From Pseudomonadota bacterium (GTDB taxonomy: Bacteria > Myxococcota_A > UBA9160 > SZUA-336), in the NCBI GenBank assembly GCA_003247575.1, contig QJZC01000021.1:62001-126000 (forward strand): a DNA stretch of 64,000 nucleotides. Reading direction: 5' to 3'. Position numbers and translations under genes: made by a program. How positions within the stretch are numbered: position 1 is the first letter of the stretch; each line of letters opens with the position of its first letter. Shown here piece after piece: positions 26,808 through 35,244 of this stretch. A model generated the notes under the pieces. That model saw only the letters and a list, made by a program, of their open reading frames with translations. It was not told the DNA's origin and did not search any database.

Positions 26808-27204
26808 TTAGCTCTCGCTGGCGTCCTGCGCGTGCAGCTGGTGGATGTTCTCTTCGTAGTTGTCCCCATCAGAAGGACTGTATGTGGGCCACGGCGCTTC
26901 TCCCCGCTCTGTCGAAGCAGCGAACGTTGACGCTGAACCCATCCGGATGTGAGCGCGGAACGTAGAATACCTTGACGCCGCAGACGGAGCAGAATGAATG
27001 GTCGGCCGTCCGCGTCCCAAAGCGGTAGTGTGTAATCTGCTCTCGCCCGGAGACGAGCTCGAAGTCACTTGCCGGAACGATCAGGTGGAGGTATCCCAGG
27101 CGTGTGCACATGGAGCAGTTGCACTCGACAACCCGCAACTCGTTGGGAGCGCGAATTCGTGCGACGACTGCACCGCAATGACAGCTGGCTTCGTAGTTTT
27201 GCAT
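26808..27204 (-). pseudogene. GFA-family (glutathione-dependent formaldehyde-activating-like) gene with frameshift
   Basis: The first 90 codons from 27204 encode a normal zinc-binding GFA / CENP-V domain: SCHCGAV, ECNCSMCTRLG, FCSVCGVKVFYVP and GFSVNVRCFDRAG. The frame then ends early at 26869 with an unrelated tail, while the next frame continues as EAPWPTYSPSDGDNYEENIH, which fits the normal C-terminal end of such proteins. A one-base slip near 26893-26910 explains it. It could be a real inactivating mutation, a lineage with a shorter tail, or a sequencing error. GFA-domain proteins carry zinc and bind glutathione-type adducts. Confidence 0.65.
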
Positions 27205-27344
27205 CTAGAGTCGCAATCCAGGCCCCGGTTGGGAGCGCAGCCTCGGAAGCTGACCGAGTCGTGCCGCTCGAACGCCCCGCGTTGGCACGGACCTTTGCAG
27301 GGCGGCGATCCGCTCAGCGTAGGCGCGACGTCGACGGGGCGCCA

Positions 27345-28346
27345 GTGAGGCCTCCTGTTTCCATTGATACGGTAATTTCGATCAAAGCACCGCTCGCGAT
27401 CGCTGCGCGATTGGCGATGACCCTGCTGCTTGCTGTAGGGCTTGGTGTCGCTCCCGCCCGTGCGGAGGAGGAAGAGGCCGGGAAGGTTTCGAAGATCGAG
27501 GCCACCGCCGGTGAGGCTCGCTCGGATGCGAGCATGCCGATGCGCCCGCTCCCGGAGGAGGACCCTCTGGGCTCCGTCGTGAGGGATGTGGTGTACGGGC
27601 ACAAAGATGGGATGGCCTTGGTCTACGACGTCCTGAGACCGAAGGAGCCCAATGGCGCCGCCATCGCCTACATCGTCAGTGGAGGCTGGTTCTCGCGCTG
27701 GCAGCCGCCCGAGGAGAGAGCGGAGGGCTTCGTCGCGCTCTTGCAGCGCGGCTTCACGATGATCGTCGTTCACCACGGCAGCGCGCCTCGCTATCGGGTC
27801 CCCGACGCCGTCAGCGATGTGATTCGCGCTGTGCGCCACATTCGCAGAACGGCGCGAGTCTACGGGGTAGATCCCGAGCGAATCGGCTTGTTTGGGGGCA
27901 GCGCCGGCGGACATCTTGCTCTGATCTCCGCGCTCGCCGGGGATGCCGGCGACCCGCAGGCCGAGGATCCAGTTCTGCGAGAGCCCAATCGCGTCGCGGC
28001 GGTGGCGGCCTACTACCCTCCGACGGATCTGCGGGCCATGGTAGGGCCGAACGCAGATTTCCCCGCGCTCGACTTTCCGTCCGAACTGGCTCCCCGTGTT
28101 TCGCCATTGCTGTACGTTTCCGCTGACGATCCGCCTACCTTGCTCGTGCATGGCGACGAGGATGACGTCGTACCCCTCGATCACTCGGTGAGGCTCGAAG
28201 CTGCGCTGAGTGGAGTGGGTGCCGAGGTCCGCCTGGTTCGGATACGCGGTGCTGGCCACGGCTTTCGAGATCCCGCACACCGCGCGCTCGCGAGCGGGCA
28301 GATGCAGCGCTGGTTCGAGCGGCATCTGCTGGCGCCGGCGCGCTGA
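27345..28346 (+). CDS. Secreted alpha/beta hydrolase (esterase/lipase)
   Basis: A predicted 333-residue exported esterase. Its signal peptide (LAIAARLAMTLLLAVGLGVA, then PARA, cleavage before EEEE) is followed by an acidic linker and an alpha/beta hydrolase domain of the acetyl-esterase kind: AYIVSGGWFSRWQPPEERAE, the nucleophile elbow GLFGGSAGGHLAL, an aspartate in LLVHGDEDDVVPLDHS and a catalytic histidine in RGAGHGF. The GTG at 27345 is chosen because it gives a basic n-region to the signal peptide; the ATG at 27417 would start inside it. Substrate not predictable. It ends beside the tandem hairpin repeat. Confidence 0.8.
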   Translation: MRPPVSIDTVISIKAPLAIAARLAMTLLLAVGLGVAPARAEEEEAGKVSKIEATAGEARSDASMPMRPLPEEDPLGSVVRDVVYGHKDGMALVYDVLRPKEPNGAAIAYIVSGGWFSRWQPPEERAEGFVALLQRGFTMIVVHHGSAPRYRVPDAVSDVIRAVRHIRRTARVYGVDPERIGLFGGSAGGHLALISALAGDAGDPQAEDPVLREPNRVAAVAAYYPPTDLRAMVGPNADFPALDFPSELAPRVSPLLYVSADDPPTLLVHGDEDDVVPLDHSVRLEAALSGVGAEVRLVRIRGAGHGFRDPAHRALASGQMQRWFERHLLAPAR

Positions 28347-28355
28347 GGCCCGAAC

Positions 28356-28424
28356 GCGGCCCGAACTGCCGCAGCGCAAAGCGCCGCGGCCCGAACTGCC
28401 GCAGCGCAAAGCGCTGCGGCCCGA
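28356..28424. repeat. Tandem 30-base repeat, each unit containing a hairpin
   Basis: Two 30-base units (28356-28385 and 28386-28415) and a third partial unit follow the hydrolase gene. Each contains GCCGCAGCGC-AAA-GCGCYGCGGC. The copy at 28398-28420 is a perfect 10-pair stem with an AAA loop; the copy at 28368-28390 has one mismatch. It could serve as a two-way terminator or an mRNA-stabilising element. Confidence 0.8.
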
Positions 28425-28490
28425 AGACGCGCCTACTTTCGCATCTCCTCTGCACACGGATTCAGCGTCTTGCGGTAGAGTGACGGGTTC

Positions 28491-29330
28491 ATGACTCGCT
28501 GGCAGGACAACGAGGACTCTCAGCAGGTCCGGTGTTCCCGGGCCCGCCTCAGAATCCCGCCTTCGCGCCCCGATCCTCTCACCTCGGCCCTGCGACTGTC
28601 GCTCCACGTCATGCTGCGAGCCTTTCTGCGCGGATTCCACCGGTTGAGCATCGAGGGGGCGGCGAATCTGCCACTCGATCGGTCCTTCGTGATCGTCGCG
28701 AACCACACGAGCCACCTGGATGCTCTCTGCCTGCTCTCCAGTCTTCCGTTGACACGAGTTGATTCGGCATTTCCCGCCGCCGCGGCTGACTATTTCTTTT
28801 CGAGCCTCCCGCGTGCCTTTCTGTCTTCGATTCTGATGAATGGGCTTCCGTTCGACCGCCAGGGTGGGGCTGGAGAGAGCCTCATGTTGTGTCGCCAACT
28901 GCTTGCGGGGCACCGCAACGTGTTGATCCTATTCCCCGAGGGGACCCGTAGCGTGACTGGAGAGGTCCAACGCTTTCGAGCCGGAGTTGCGCATCTGGTG
29001 GCCGGGACTTCGATCCCCGTGGTTCCGTGCCATCTGGCCGGTGCCTTCGATGCGTGGCCCAAGGGCGCCCGACTTCCCAAGCCGCGAGCCCTAGAGCTTC
29101 GTATTGGTCCGCCGCGCAGCTTCGAGGACATCGAGGTGGGGCGTCCAGGAGCTGTTCGGCGCGTCTGCCGCGAGCTCCAAGAGGCGGTCGAGATGCTCGC
29201 CCCAAGAGAGGTGCCGGAAGACGAGCGCTCGCACGGAGAATATCCGGCGCGAGAGCGCACGGTCCCGTGGCTGCGCCGGTTCCCCCTGGAACGAGGTAAT
29301 CGGATCGTGCGGTCCGTCCGCTGGCGCTGA
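28491..29330 (+). CDS. 1-acyl-sn-glycerol-3-phosphate acyltransferase (PlsC-like)
   Basis: A 279-residue membrane-associated acyltransferase of phospholipid synthesis, adding an acyl chain to lysophosphatidic acid. The catalytic NHTSHLDALCLL (HX4D form) is near residue 72 and the phosphate-binding FPEGTRSVTGEVQRFRAG near 149; the VPCHLAGAFDAWPKG segment is also typical. The first 45 residues are basic and less conserved, so a later start is possible. It could also serve a dedicated lipid or glycolipid pathway. Confidence 0.85.
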   Translation: MTRWQDNEDSQQVRCSRARLRIPPSRPDPLTSALRLSLHVMLRAFLRGFHRLSIEGAANLPLDRSFVIVANHTSHLDALCLLSSLPLTRVDSAFPAAAADYFFSSLPRAFLSSILMNGLPFDRQGGAGESLMLCRQLLAGHRNVLILFPEGTRSVTGEVQRFRAGVAHLVAGTSIPVVPCHLAGAFDAWPKGARLPKPRALELRIGPPRSFEDIEVGRPGAVRRVCRELQEAVEMLAPREVPEDERSHGEYPARERTVPWLRRFPLERGNRIVRSVRWR

Positions 29331-29621
29331 ACGCCTGCAGCTTCAGGCGCTATCCTACTGAATCCCATCGAAACTGCTGGATCCACCCAGAGTCTCCCCG
29401 AAGGTCTCGGTGGGCGGATCGCTGCGTCCAGTGCCGCACGGCCGTCCAGGCACAGTTGCCCAGTCGATGATTATGTGATGTAGATCGCCGACTGAATGCG
29501 TGGGGTTTCCGACAGTAACGGATGGTCCACGGATAAAGGAGAGAGTGTGCGCCGGAGTCGTTCGTTCCCGATCCCAGCGGTCAATCGCAGGCGACCTCTC
29601 CGCTGCGGACGAGGTGCGAGG

Positions 29622-30563
29622 ATGGTCGCCGCCCTCTGGTCCACAGCCTGGTACGCTCGGGCGCGTAGTCGGATCGGATGGCTATTGCTCTCGCTCGGAC
29701 TGGTTTCTGGTCTGAGCGGTTGTGGGCTCTTCGGTACCATCCCCGGCCCGGGACGTGCGGGCATGGGGTGTAGTGCGCCCAAGGTTGCACCCGGCGAGCG
29801 GGCGACCCTGGTCAAGCTGAATCTCGGTGAGCGCGTGCGTCAATATTACCTATACGTGCCGCCGGGTCTGGACCCGAGCAAGCCGCATCCGCTGCTGTTG
29901 AGCTTTCACGGGTTGAATACGAGCGCCTGGGATCACCTCGAGATGTCTGGCTTGAATGTCACGGCGGAGGCTCGAGGCTTTATGGTGGCGTACCCGGAGG
30001 GAACCGAGGGTTCCTGGAACGGCGGCGACTGCTGCGGAACTGCGTGGCGCGATGGTGTGGACGACGTTGCCTTTGCACGCGCGGTCGTACAAGACACATC
30101 GAGTCGTGCCTGCGTCGATACGCGACGCGTGTATGCCACCGGGATGGCCAATGGTGCGATGTTGACGCACAGGCTCGCCTGTGAGGCATCCGATCTGGTC
30201 GCGGCGGTGGCACCCATCGCCGGCGGGCTCTTTCTGCAGGACTGTAGGCCGAGTCGGCCCGTCTCCGTGCTGGCCATCAATGGCACTGCCGACGAGGTCA
30301 TGGCATTCAGCATCGCCGAGTCCTCCTATCGTAGCTGGCAGCTGTTCGATCAGTGCCGGCTGGGAGCAGATACGAGTCAGGGTCGCTGCTCCGTCAACAC
30401 CGAGTGCCCGGGACAAGCTCGCGTCGGTCTGTGTCGGCTCGAGGACGTGGGGCACTGCTGGCCTGGAACGGAGGAGTGTGATGCGGGACGCTCCACATCG
30501 CCGCTCGACTTCAGCGCCAATGTGGAGATGTGGCGCTTCTTCGAGCGGATCCAGCTGCCCTGA
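29622..30563 (+). CDS. PHB-depolymerase/feruloyl-esterase-like lipoprotein lacking serine nucleophile
   Basis: A 313-residue lipoprotein: hydrophobic stretch LLLSLGLVSGLSGC ends in a lipobox. The mature part resembles the LpqC / CE1 carbohydrate-esterase and PHB-depolymerase group (YYLYVPPGL, LLLSFHGLN, GDCCGTAWRDGVDDVAFARA, NGTADEV, GHCWPG). The nucleophile elbow, normally GMSNGAM, reads GMANGAM, with alanine 176 in place of serine. Asp and His positions are kept. It may be an inactive binder or may act in another way. ATG 29622 has an AGG just ahead; GTG 29547 has a better Shine-Dalgarno (AAAGGAG) but gives an overlong signal. Confidence 0.75.
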   Translation: MVAALWSTAWYARARSRIGWLLLSLGLVSGLSGCGLFGTIPGPGRAGMGCSAPKVAPGERATLVKLNLGERVRQYYLYVPPGLDPSKPHPLLLSFHGLNTSAWDHLEMSGLNVTAEARGFMVAYPEGTEGSWNGGDCCGTAWRDGVDDVAFARAVVQDTSSRACVDTRRVYATGMANGAMLTHRLACEASDLVAAVAPIAGGLFLQDCRPSRPVSVLAINGTADEVMAFSIAESSYRSWQLFDQCRLGADTSQGRCSVNTECPGQARVGLCRLEDVGHCWPGTEECDAGRSTSPLDFSANVEMWRFFERIQLP

Positions 30564-30595
30564 ACTGGCCTTGGCCCAGCAGTCCGTTTACGAAG

Positions 30596-32278
30596 TCACA
30601 TCTCCCAAGGAAACCGGTGTCGCGAGCCGAGACAGCTCGGCATTACGCGGCTACGCGCGTCGGCAAGTCGTGCCACCAGCTGGAGGAGCGCACTTCGGTC
30701 GATCGGTCGGCACAGGACGCCTTCGGCTGAGGTGATTCGCGAGGACGCATCCGTCGCATCTTCACTCGCTTTGCTGCCCGGAGTGAGCGCGATCAGCGGA
30801 CCCGAGTAGTCCTGCTCGGCTAGGCGGACTCGAAGATCGTCGAGGCTCCAGACCGCAGCCATGTCGCACATCACCACGGTATAGGCTTGTTGAGAGGAGA
30901 CGGCGGCGCTCACGAGAGTTACCGCTGCGTCCTCATCGATGGCGATGTCGGTGCACGCGCCGGCGTTCTGCAGGACGCTCGTCAGGATGCGCTGTTCGAT
31001 TCGGTTGCGACTCAGGATCAGAACCCGGGCATCGAGGAGCGAGGGCTGTAGACGCGGACTCGGTAGGATCGAGGTTGCTGGAAGGCGAGCTGCATGATCC
31101 GTGGAGATCGGCAGGATTGCGCGCGCATGGATTCGGGGATCGTCGGGGTCACCGATTTCGAGCCGTCCTCCGAGGAGCTCCGAGAGTCGCTGCCCGATGA
31201 ACAGGGCGAGGTTGCCCCTGGCGGACGCCGCCCCGGCCATGTCAGCTGCAAATGAGCTCTGAGTGTCCGAGCCCGCGCTGGTGTCGCGGTTCTGGCTCGA
31301 TCGGTTGCCTTCGAGTCCAGACTCCTCGACGATGATCTCGAGCTCTCCGGGCTGTGCTGCGCTCGCGAGCAGTCGCACGCGAACCGTGTCGCTGTGCGTC
31401 GTGCGCAGAACATGTTCGGATAGATAGAACATTAGCTGCTTCAAGCGGAGGGCGTCGCTCTGGATTCGGTCCAGGGACGGATCCTGCTCGAACTCGAGCC
31501 CGATCTTTGCTTCGGCTGCGCGCGCGGCGATCTGCTCGCGGACCTCCTCGATCAGTGCTGCCAAGGGGAAGTCGCTGACTTCGACATGCTTCTCGCCGGA
31601 CTCCACCGCCGCGATCTCGCGAATGTCGTGGAGCCGAGCCAGTAGATTGGAGCCACACGACATGATGCCGTTGACTGCGGTGTCTCGGTCCTTCTCGTCG
31701 ATCTCGGTGTCGCGAAGCTCATGTGTGAAGCCTAGAATCGACGCCAATGGTGTGCAAAGCTCGGCCGACACATTTTTGAGAAAGCTGCTCTTGCTGCGGC
31801 TGTCGTCTTCAGTATTTCGCTGCGATTCGCGGAGCAGCCGAGCGGCATGGGTGAGCCGGCGGTTGTGCTCCGCCAGATCTCGTATGAGCGTCTCGTTGTG
31901 GCGTGCGAGGCGCACGCGTTCGAGCACCGATTCGGCGGTCAATCGGATCTGCGTTGGAGCGCACGGCTTGCTGAGATACGCATGAATGCGACCTCGATTG
32001 ATCGCCTCGATCGTCGTGTCGAGGTCGGAGTAGCCCGTGACCAGGATTCGTCCGGTCGTGGGCTCCTTCTCCGCGATCTCTGCCAGAAGCTCGACGCCAG
32101 ACTCGTGGGGCATGCGCTGATCGGAGATGACGAGGCTCAGGGTGTGCTGTTCCAAGATGCGTCTCGCCTCGGCGGTGGAGCTCGCGCCGAACACCTCGCC
32201 GAGGGGGCGGAGTACGCGCTGCATGAGTTCGACGCCGCGAGGTTCGTCGTCGACGATCAGAATCTTTGTGTCGCACAT
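30596..32278 (-). CDS. Degenerate hybrid sensor kinase (receiver, pseudo-kinase, receiver-like)
   Basis: A 560-residue cytoplasmic protein. Residues 1-120 are an intact receiver (ILIVDDEPRG, VISDQRMP, LVTGYSD, LSKPC). A histidine-kinase-like core follows, but the phosphoacceptor block reads FLKNVSAELCTPLASILGF: alanine 172 takes the place of histidine. The ATPase region lacks a clear N box (FYLSEHVLRTT) and G box. The last 150 residues resemble a second receiver (ARVLILSRNRIEQRILTSVL) with no evident phosphoryl aspartate. It may be a phosphorylation-responsive scaffold rather than a kinase. No partner gene is adjacent. Confidence 0.8.
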   Translation of the reverse strand: MCDTKILIVDDEPRGVELMQRVLRPLGEVFGASSTAEARRILEQHTLSLVISDQRMPHESGVELLAEIAEKEPTTGRILVTGYSDLDTTIEAINRGRIHAYLSKPCAPTQIRLTAESVLERVRLARHNETLIRDLAEHNRRLTHAARLLRESQRNTEDDSRSKSSFLKNVSAELCTPLASILGFTHELRDTEIDEKDRDTAVNGIMSCGSNLLARLHDIREIAAVESGEKHVEVSDFPLAALIEEVREQIAARAAEAKIGLEFEQDPSLDRIQSDALRLKQLMFYLSEHVLRTTHSDTVRVRLLASAAQPGELEIIVEESGLEGNRSSQNRDTSAGSDTQSSFAADMAGAASARGNLALFIGQRLSELLGGRLEIGDPDDPRIHARAILPISTDHAARLPATSILPSPRLQPSLLDARVLILSRNRIEQRILTSVLQNAGACTDIAIDEDAAVTLVSAAVSSQQAYTVVMCDMAAVWSLDDLRVRLAEQDYSGPLIALTPGSKASEDATDASSRITSAEGVLCRPIDRSALLQLVARLADARSRVMPSCLGSRHRFPWEM

Positions 32279-32451
32279 GCGGGATCCGTCCCTGGCTGGC
32301 CTGGATCCTCTATCGACCTTGGTGTTGATTGGGATTAGATGGTCGTTCGAAGGGTTGCCCTCGAGCTGCGGGGCAGTTGCAGATCGGCGCCGACGCGATC
32401 ACGCCAATGCGGACGCACCGAATGCGACGGATTCGTGGCCGGCCTCGCTGC

Positions 32452-33798
32452 TCATCCGCCGCTCGCCCCAGTAGGGCGTAGCTCGACTCCTCTTCCTACG
32501 GGTCGTTTCACGCCTTGCACGGTGGCAAGGACGTACGGCCCTTGAGGCAGGACAGCGATCCTAGGATGTGAGCCAAGCTGCCGAATCGCAGCCTCGAGCG
32601 CCTGCTCGGGGCTCGATACCGGGCGCACCAACATGCGAGCAGCGAGCTCCTCGGAGACGCCCGTCGTGTAGAGCCACACCTCTGCACGCCTCCACGCCTG
32701 ACAGAGGTGTTGGATCATCCACTGATCCACGCCCACGAAGGTGCGCTGCTCCAGCTGTCGCTCGAAACCTTCCGGGCCTTCGCATCCGAGCAGGAGTTCG
32801 GTGAACTCGGCCCCGCCGATTCCTTCAGAGAGAGCCGCGCAGAGCAGAATGATGCCGCCTTCTCGGACGATCGATGCGGCTGCCACGATTCCCTTGATCG
32901 CCTGGTAGAAGGTGGCATCCAGAGGGTGTCCGCCCCCCGAGACCAGTACGAGGTCACAGGGCTCATTCAGGGTCAGCATCGACTCCCGCTCGACGAAGCT
33001 GGCACCCGCTTCGAAGGCTCGCTCGAGGTCGCCGGCAAACACGCCAGAGATGTTGCGATCTCGGTCGAGTGAGACGTTCAGCATGAAGTCGACTCCGGCG
33101 AGTCGTGCGATCCGGGTAAGGTCTTCGTGCAGGGGATTCCCCATCAGCAATCCCGGACCCAGCTTGCTCTCGAGCATCCGTGCACTGTGCGCGACCCGGA
33201 TCGCTGCCGTACTCGCGAGTCCTGGGCAGACCGCCTTTCGCCCCCCGGAGTAGCCCGCCATGAGGTGCGGCTCGATGAGTCCGGTGATCACTCGCAGATC
33301 CGCGTCGAGATAGCGCCGATCGATCTCGATGGGGATCCCGTGTCTGGAGGTGCCGAGCGAGCGATGCATGCTGGTGTCATGTGCATCGTGCTGCCACACG
33401 GTGTACGCCTCTGGGATCTCCGCGCCGAGTAGCTCGCGAAGTTCCTCTGCGGACGCCGCTCGATGCAAGCCAGTCGCAACCAGAAGCCGGATCCGCTCGC
33501 GAGGTATGCCCGCGCGCTGCAAGGTCTCCAAGACAGGTGGAAGCAGCCTGCGGTTGGGAACCGGGCGCGTGCTGTCCGACACCACGATCACAGCGTCGGT
33601 GCGGTCCTGCGCGAGCTCCGCCAGCGGTGCTGCGTCGATCGGATGCTCGAGAGCGTCCTCGATGTCGTCTGTTGGACTCCGCTCCCGGTCTCGCGTTGGC
33701 GTAGCGCGCGCCTTGTCGAGGATGGTGACCTGCGCTGGTGCAGGAATTCCGATCGTCAGCTGGCCGCTACCGTAGTCGAGAGTGACGCGCGTTGTCAT
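32452..33798 (-). CDS. LarA-like (DUF2088) protein, nickel-dependent lactate racemase family
   Basis: A 448-residue protein of the LarA / DUF2088 family. Marks include DAVIVVSDSTRPVPNRRLLP near residue 70, LLVATGLHRAASAEEL near 100 and ITGLIEPHLMAGYSGGRKAV near 165, with conserved histidines and the GGRK lysine region. LarA enzymes racemise or epimerise hydroxy acids using a nickel-pincer cofactor built by LarB, LarC and LarE, none of which is in the window; many relatives act on other 2-hydroxyacids. The ATG at 33798 is the first of the conserved domain. Divergent from the VWA gene with 84 bases between. Confidence 0.85.
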   Translation of the reverse strand: MTTRVTLDYGSGQLTIGIPAPAQVTILDKARATPTRDRERSPTDDIEDALEHPIDAAPLAELAQDRTDAVIVVSDSTRPVPNRRLLPPVLETLQRAGIPRERIRLLVATGLHRAASAEELRELLGAEIPEAYTVWQHDAHDTSMHRSLGTSRHGIPIEIDRRYLDADLRVITGLIEPHLMAGYSGGRKAVCPGLASTAAIRVAHSARMLESKLGPGLLMGNPLHEDLTRIARLAGVDFMLNVSLDRDRNISGVFAGDLERAFEAGASFVERESMLTLNEPCDLVLVSGGGHPLDATFYQAIKGIVAAASIVREGGIILLCAALSEGIGGAEFTELLLGCEGPEGFERQLEQRTFVGVDQWMIQHLCQAWRRAEVWLYTTGVSEELAARMLVRPVSSPEQALEAAIRQLGSHPRIAVLPQGPYVLATVQGVKRPVGRGVELRPTGASGG

Positions 33799-33882
33799 GT
33801 TGCTGAAACCTCGCTGCGATGCCAGAAGTTGCGCAAGAATCGCAGGCCGCATTCCGAAAACGACAGTGTGCGAGGTGTCGGA

Positions 33883-35229
33883 ATGCGGATTCCAGTCCTG
33901 GTTGGTACCTCCTGTCTCGTGGGTGCCTGCTGCCTGATCGCAGCACTGCTCGCCCACGCCGATACATCGGTCCACGAGTCGGTCCACGAGTCGGTCGGCC
34001 AGTCGAGCGACACCGGACCAGCGGTCGAAAAAGTATCCACGCGGGCGCAGTCTACCAGAGAAGCGGGTCGGGAAGAGAGCGAGAGCCAGCCCCCGATTTC
34101 CGCGGATGCGCTTCCCTGGCTCGAGATCCTGGCGCCTTCGGAGGCGGGGCGTGTTGGCGGCAGCATCCCGCTGGTCGAGGTGCGCGGTCGGGCAGGCACG
34201 CGAGCGCGCAACGCGGTAGACGTCGTGCTCGCTTTCGACCTGTCCGAGAGCACCTTGTATCCGTCCGGAATCGATGTGGATAGCGATGGGGTCCTCGGTG
34301 GGTTACATGCGCGCGGCGTCCGAAATGCATTCGGGACCCTCCGGCCGAGTCGCTTCTGGACGACGGACCCCGATGACACCATCGTGTCGGCGGAGCTAGA
34401 GGCCGCTCGCCGCCTGTTGCGACGGCTCGAGACTGCGCATACGCGCGTCGGCTTGGTGAGCTTTGCCGGCCGTGCTCGCGAGCTACAGGAAATCGGCTCC
34501 GTGCAGGACTCGCTCACGAGGTTGTCATCGGTGAAGGCGCATCTCGATTCGTCGGGTACGAATCTCGGGAGTGCCGTACGCGCCGCACTGCGCATGCTGG
34601 ATCGCTCCGGCCGCGACTTGGGCAGTGGTAGGCGCCAGGTCGTGATCGTGCTCTCCGATGGGAGGCCCACGGTGCCCGCCCCAGCGATCCACGCCCGCAC
34701 TTACGCGCTATCCGCCGGGCAGAGAGCCCGCGAGGCCGGTGTGCGTATATATGCGTATGCCCTGGGTCCGCAGCCCGACGGGCCTACGGTGCTCGAGGAG
34801 CTGGCGGGACTCACTGGGGGTGAGTATGTCGCCGTCGAACACGTCGGCGATGTAGTGAACGACCTGCCGTACATCGATTTCGGTGGAATTCGCAGCGTAG
34901 AAATCTCGAACCGCACGACCGAGCAATCAGGGCGGGCGGTGCGGCTCTTCGGAGATGGGTCCTTCGATGGCTTCATCCCGCTCGCGCCCGGCGAGAATTT
35001 GATCGAGGTTTCCGTGCGTTCGGAGGCGGACGTTCGTCTTCGGACCTTGCGAAGTGTGTACTTCGACGAGCAGGCGGCGCCAGCCATGTCGGACGCGTAC
35101 CTGGCGCGGATCCTGCGCGAGCGCACCTACGAGACCGAGATGGCGGCCGAGCTCCGCGCGGCACGAACACGTCGTGATCGCAAGGTCGAGATTCGAACCG
35201 AGTCCGCGCAGGACAGGGTGCGTCCCTAG
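33883..35229 (+). CDS. Secreted von Willebrand factor A domain protein
   Basis: A 448-residue exported protein with a signal sequence (LVGTSCLVGACCLIAALLAHA). A short linker contains the duplicated VHES from a 12-base tandem repeat at 33971-33994. The VWA domain spans about residues 110-320; its metal-ion-dependent adhesion site is complete: DLSES at 119-123, the threonine in SSGTNLGSAV and the aspartate in VLSDGRP. The C-terminal part is beta-rich (VEISNRTTEQSGRAVRLFGD) and may be an Ig-like domain. VWA domains mediate metal-dependent protein contacts. No von Willebrand partner ATPase (MoxR-like) is nearby. Confidence 0.8.
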   Translation: MRIPVLVGTSCLVGACCLIAALLAHADTSVHESVHESVGQSSDTGPAVEKVSTRAQSTREAGREESESQPPISADALPWLEILAPSEAGRVGGSIPLVEVRGRAGTRARNAVDVVLAFDLSESTLYPSGIDVDSDGVLGGLHARGVRNAFGTLRPSRFWTTDPDDTIVSAELEAARRLLRRLETAHTRVGLVSFAGRARELQEIGSVQDSLTRLSSVKAHLDSSGTNLGSAVRAALRMLDRSGRDLGSGRRQVVIVLSDGRPTVPAPAIHARTYALSAGQRAREAGVRIYAYALGPQPDGPTVLEELAGLTGGEYVAVEHVGDVVNDLPYIDFGGIRSVEISNRTTEQSGRAVRLFGDGSFDGFIPLAPGENLIEVSVRSEADVRLRTLRSVYFDEQAAPAMSDAYLARILRERTYETEMAAELRAARTRRDRKVEIRTESAQDRVRP

Positions 35230-35244
35230 GAGCACTGAGCGGAT

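Noticed and set aside
27081..28913. A 610-codon open frame on the minus strand
   Set aside because: It runs opposite the secreted hydrolase and acyltransferase genes, has no family motif and is a product of high GC content.
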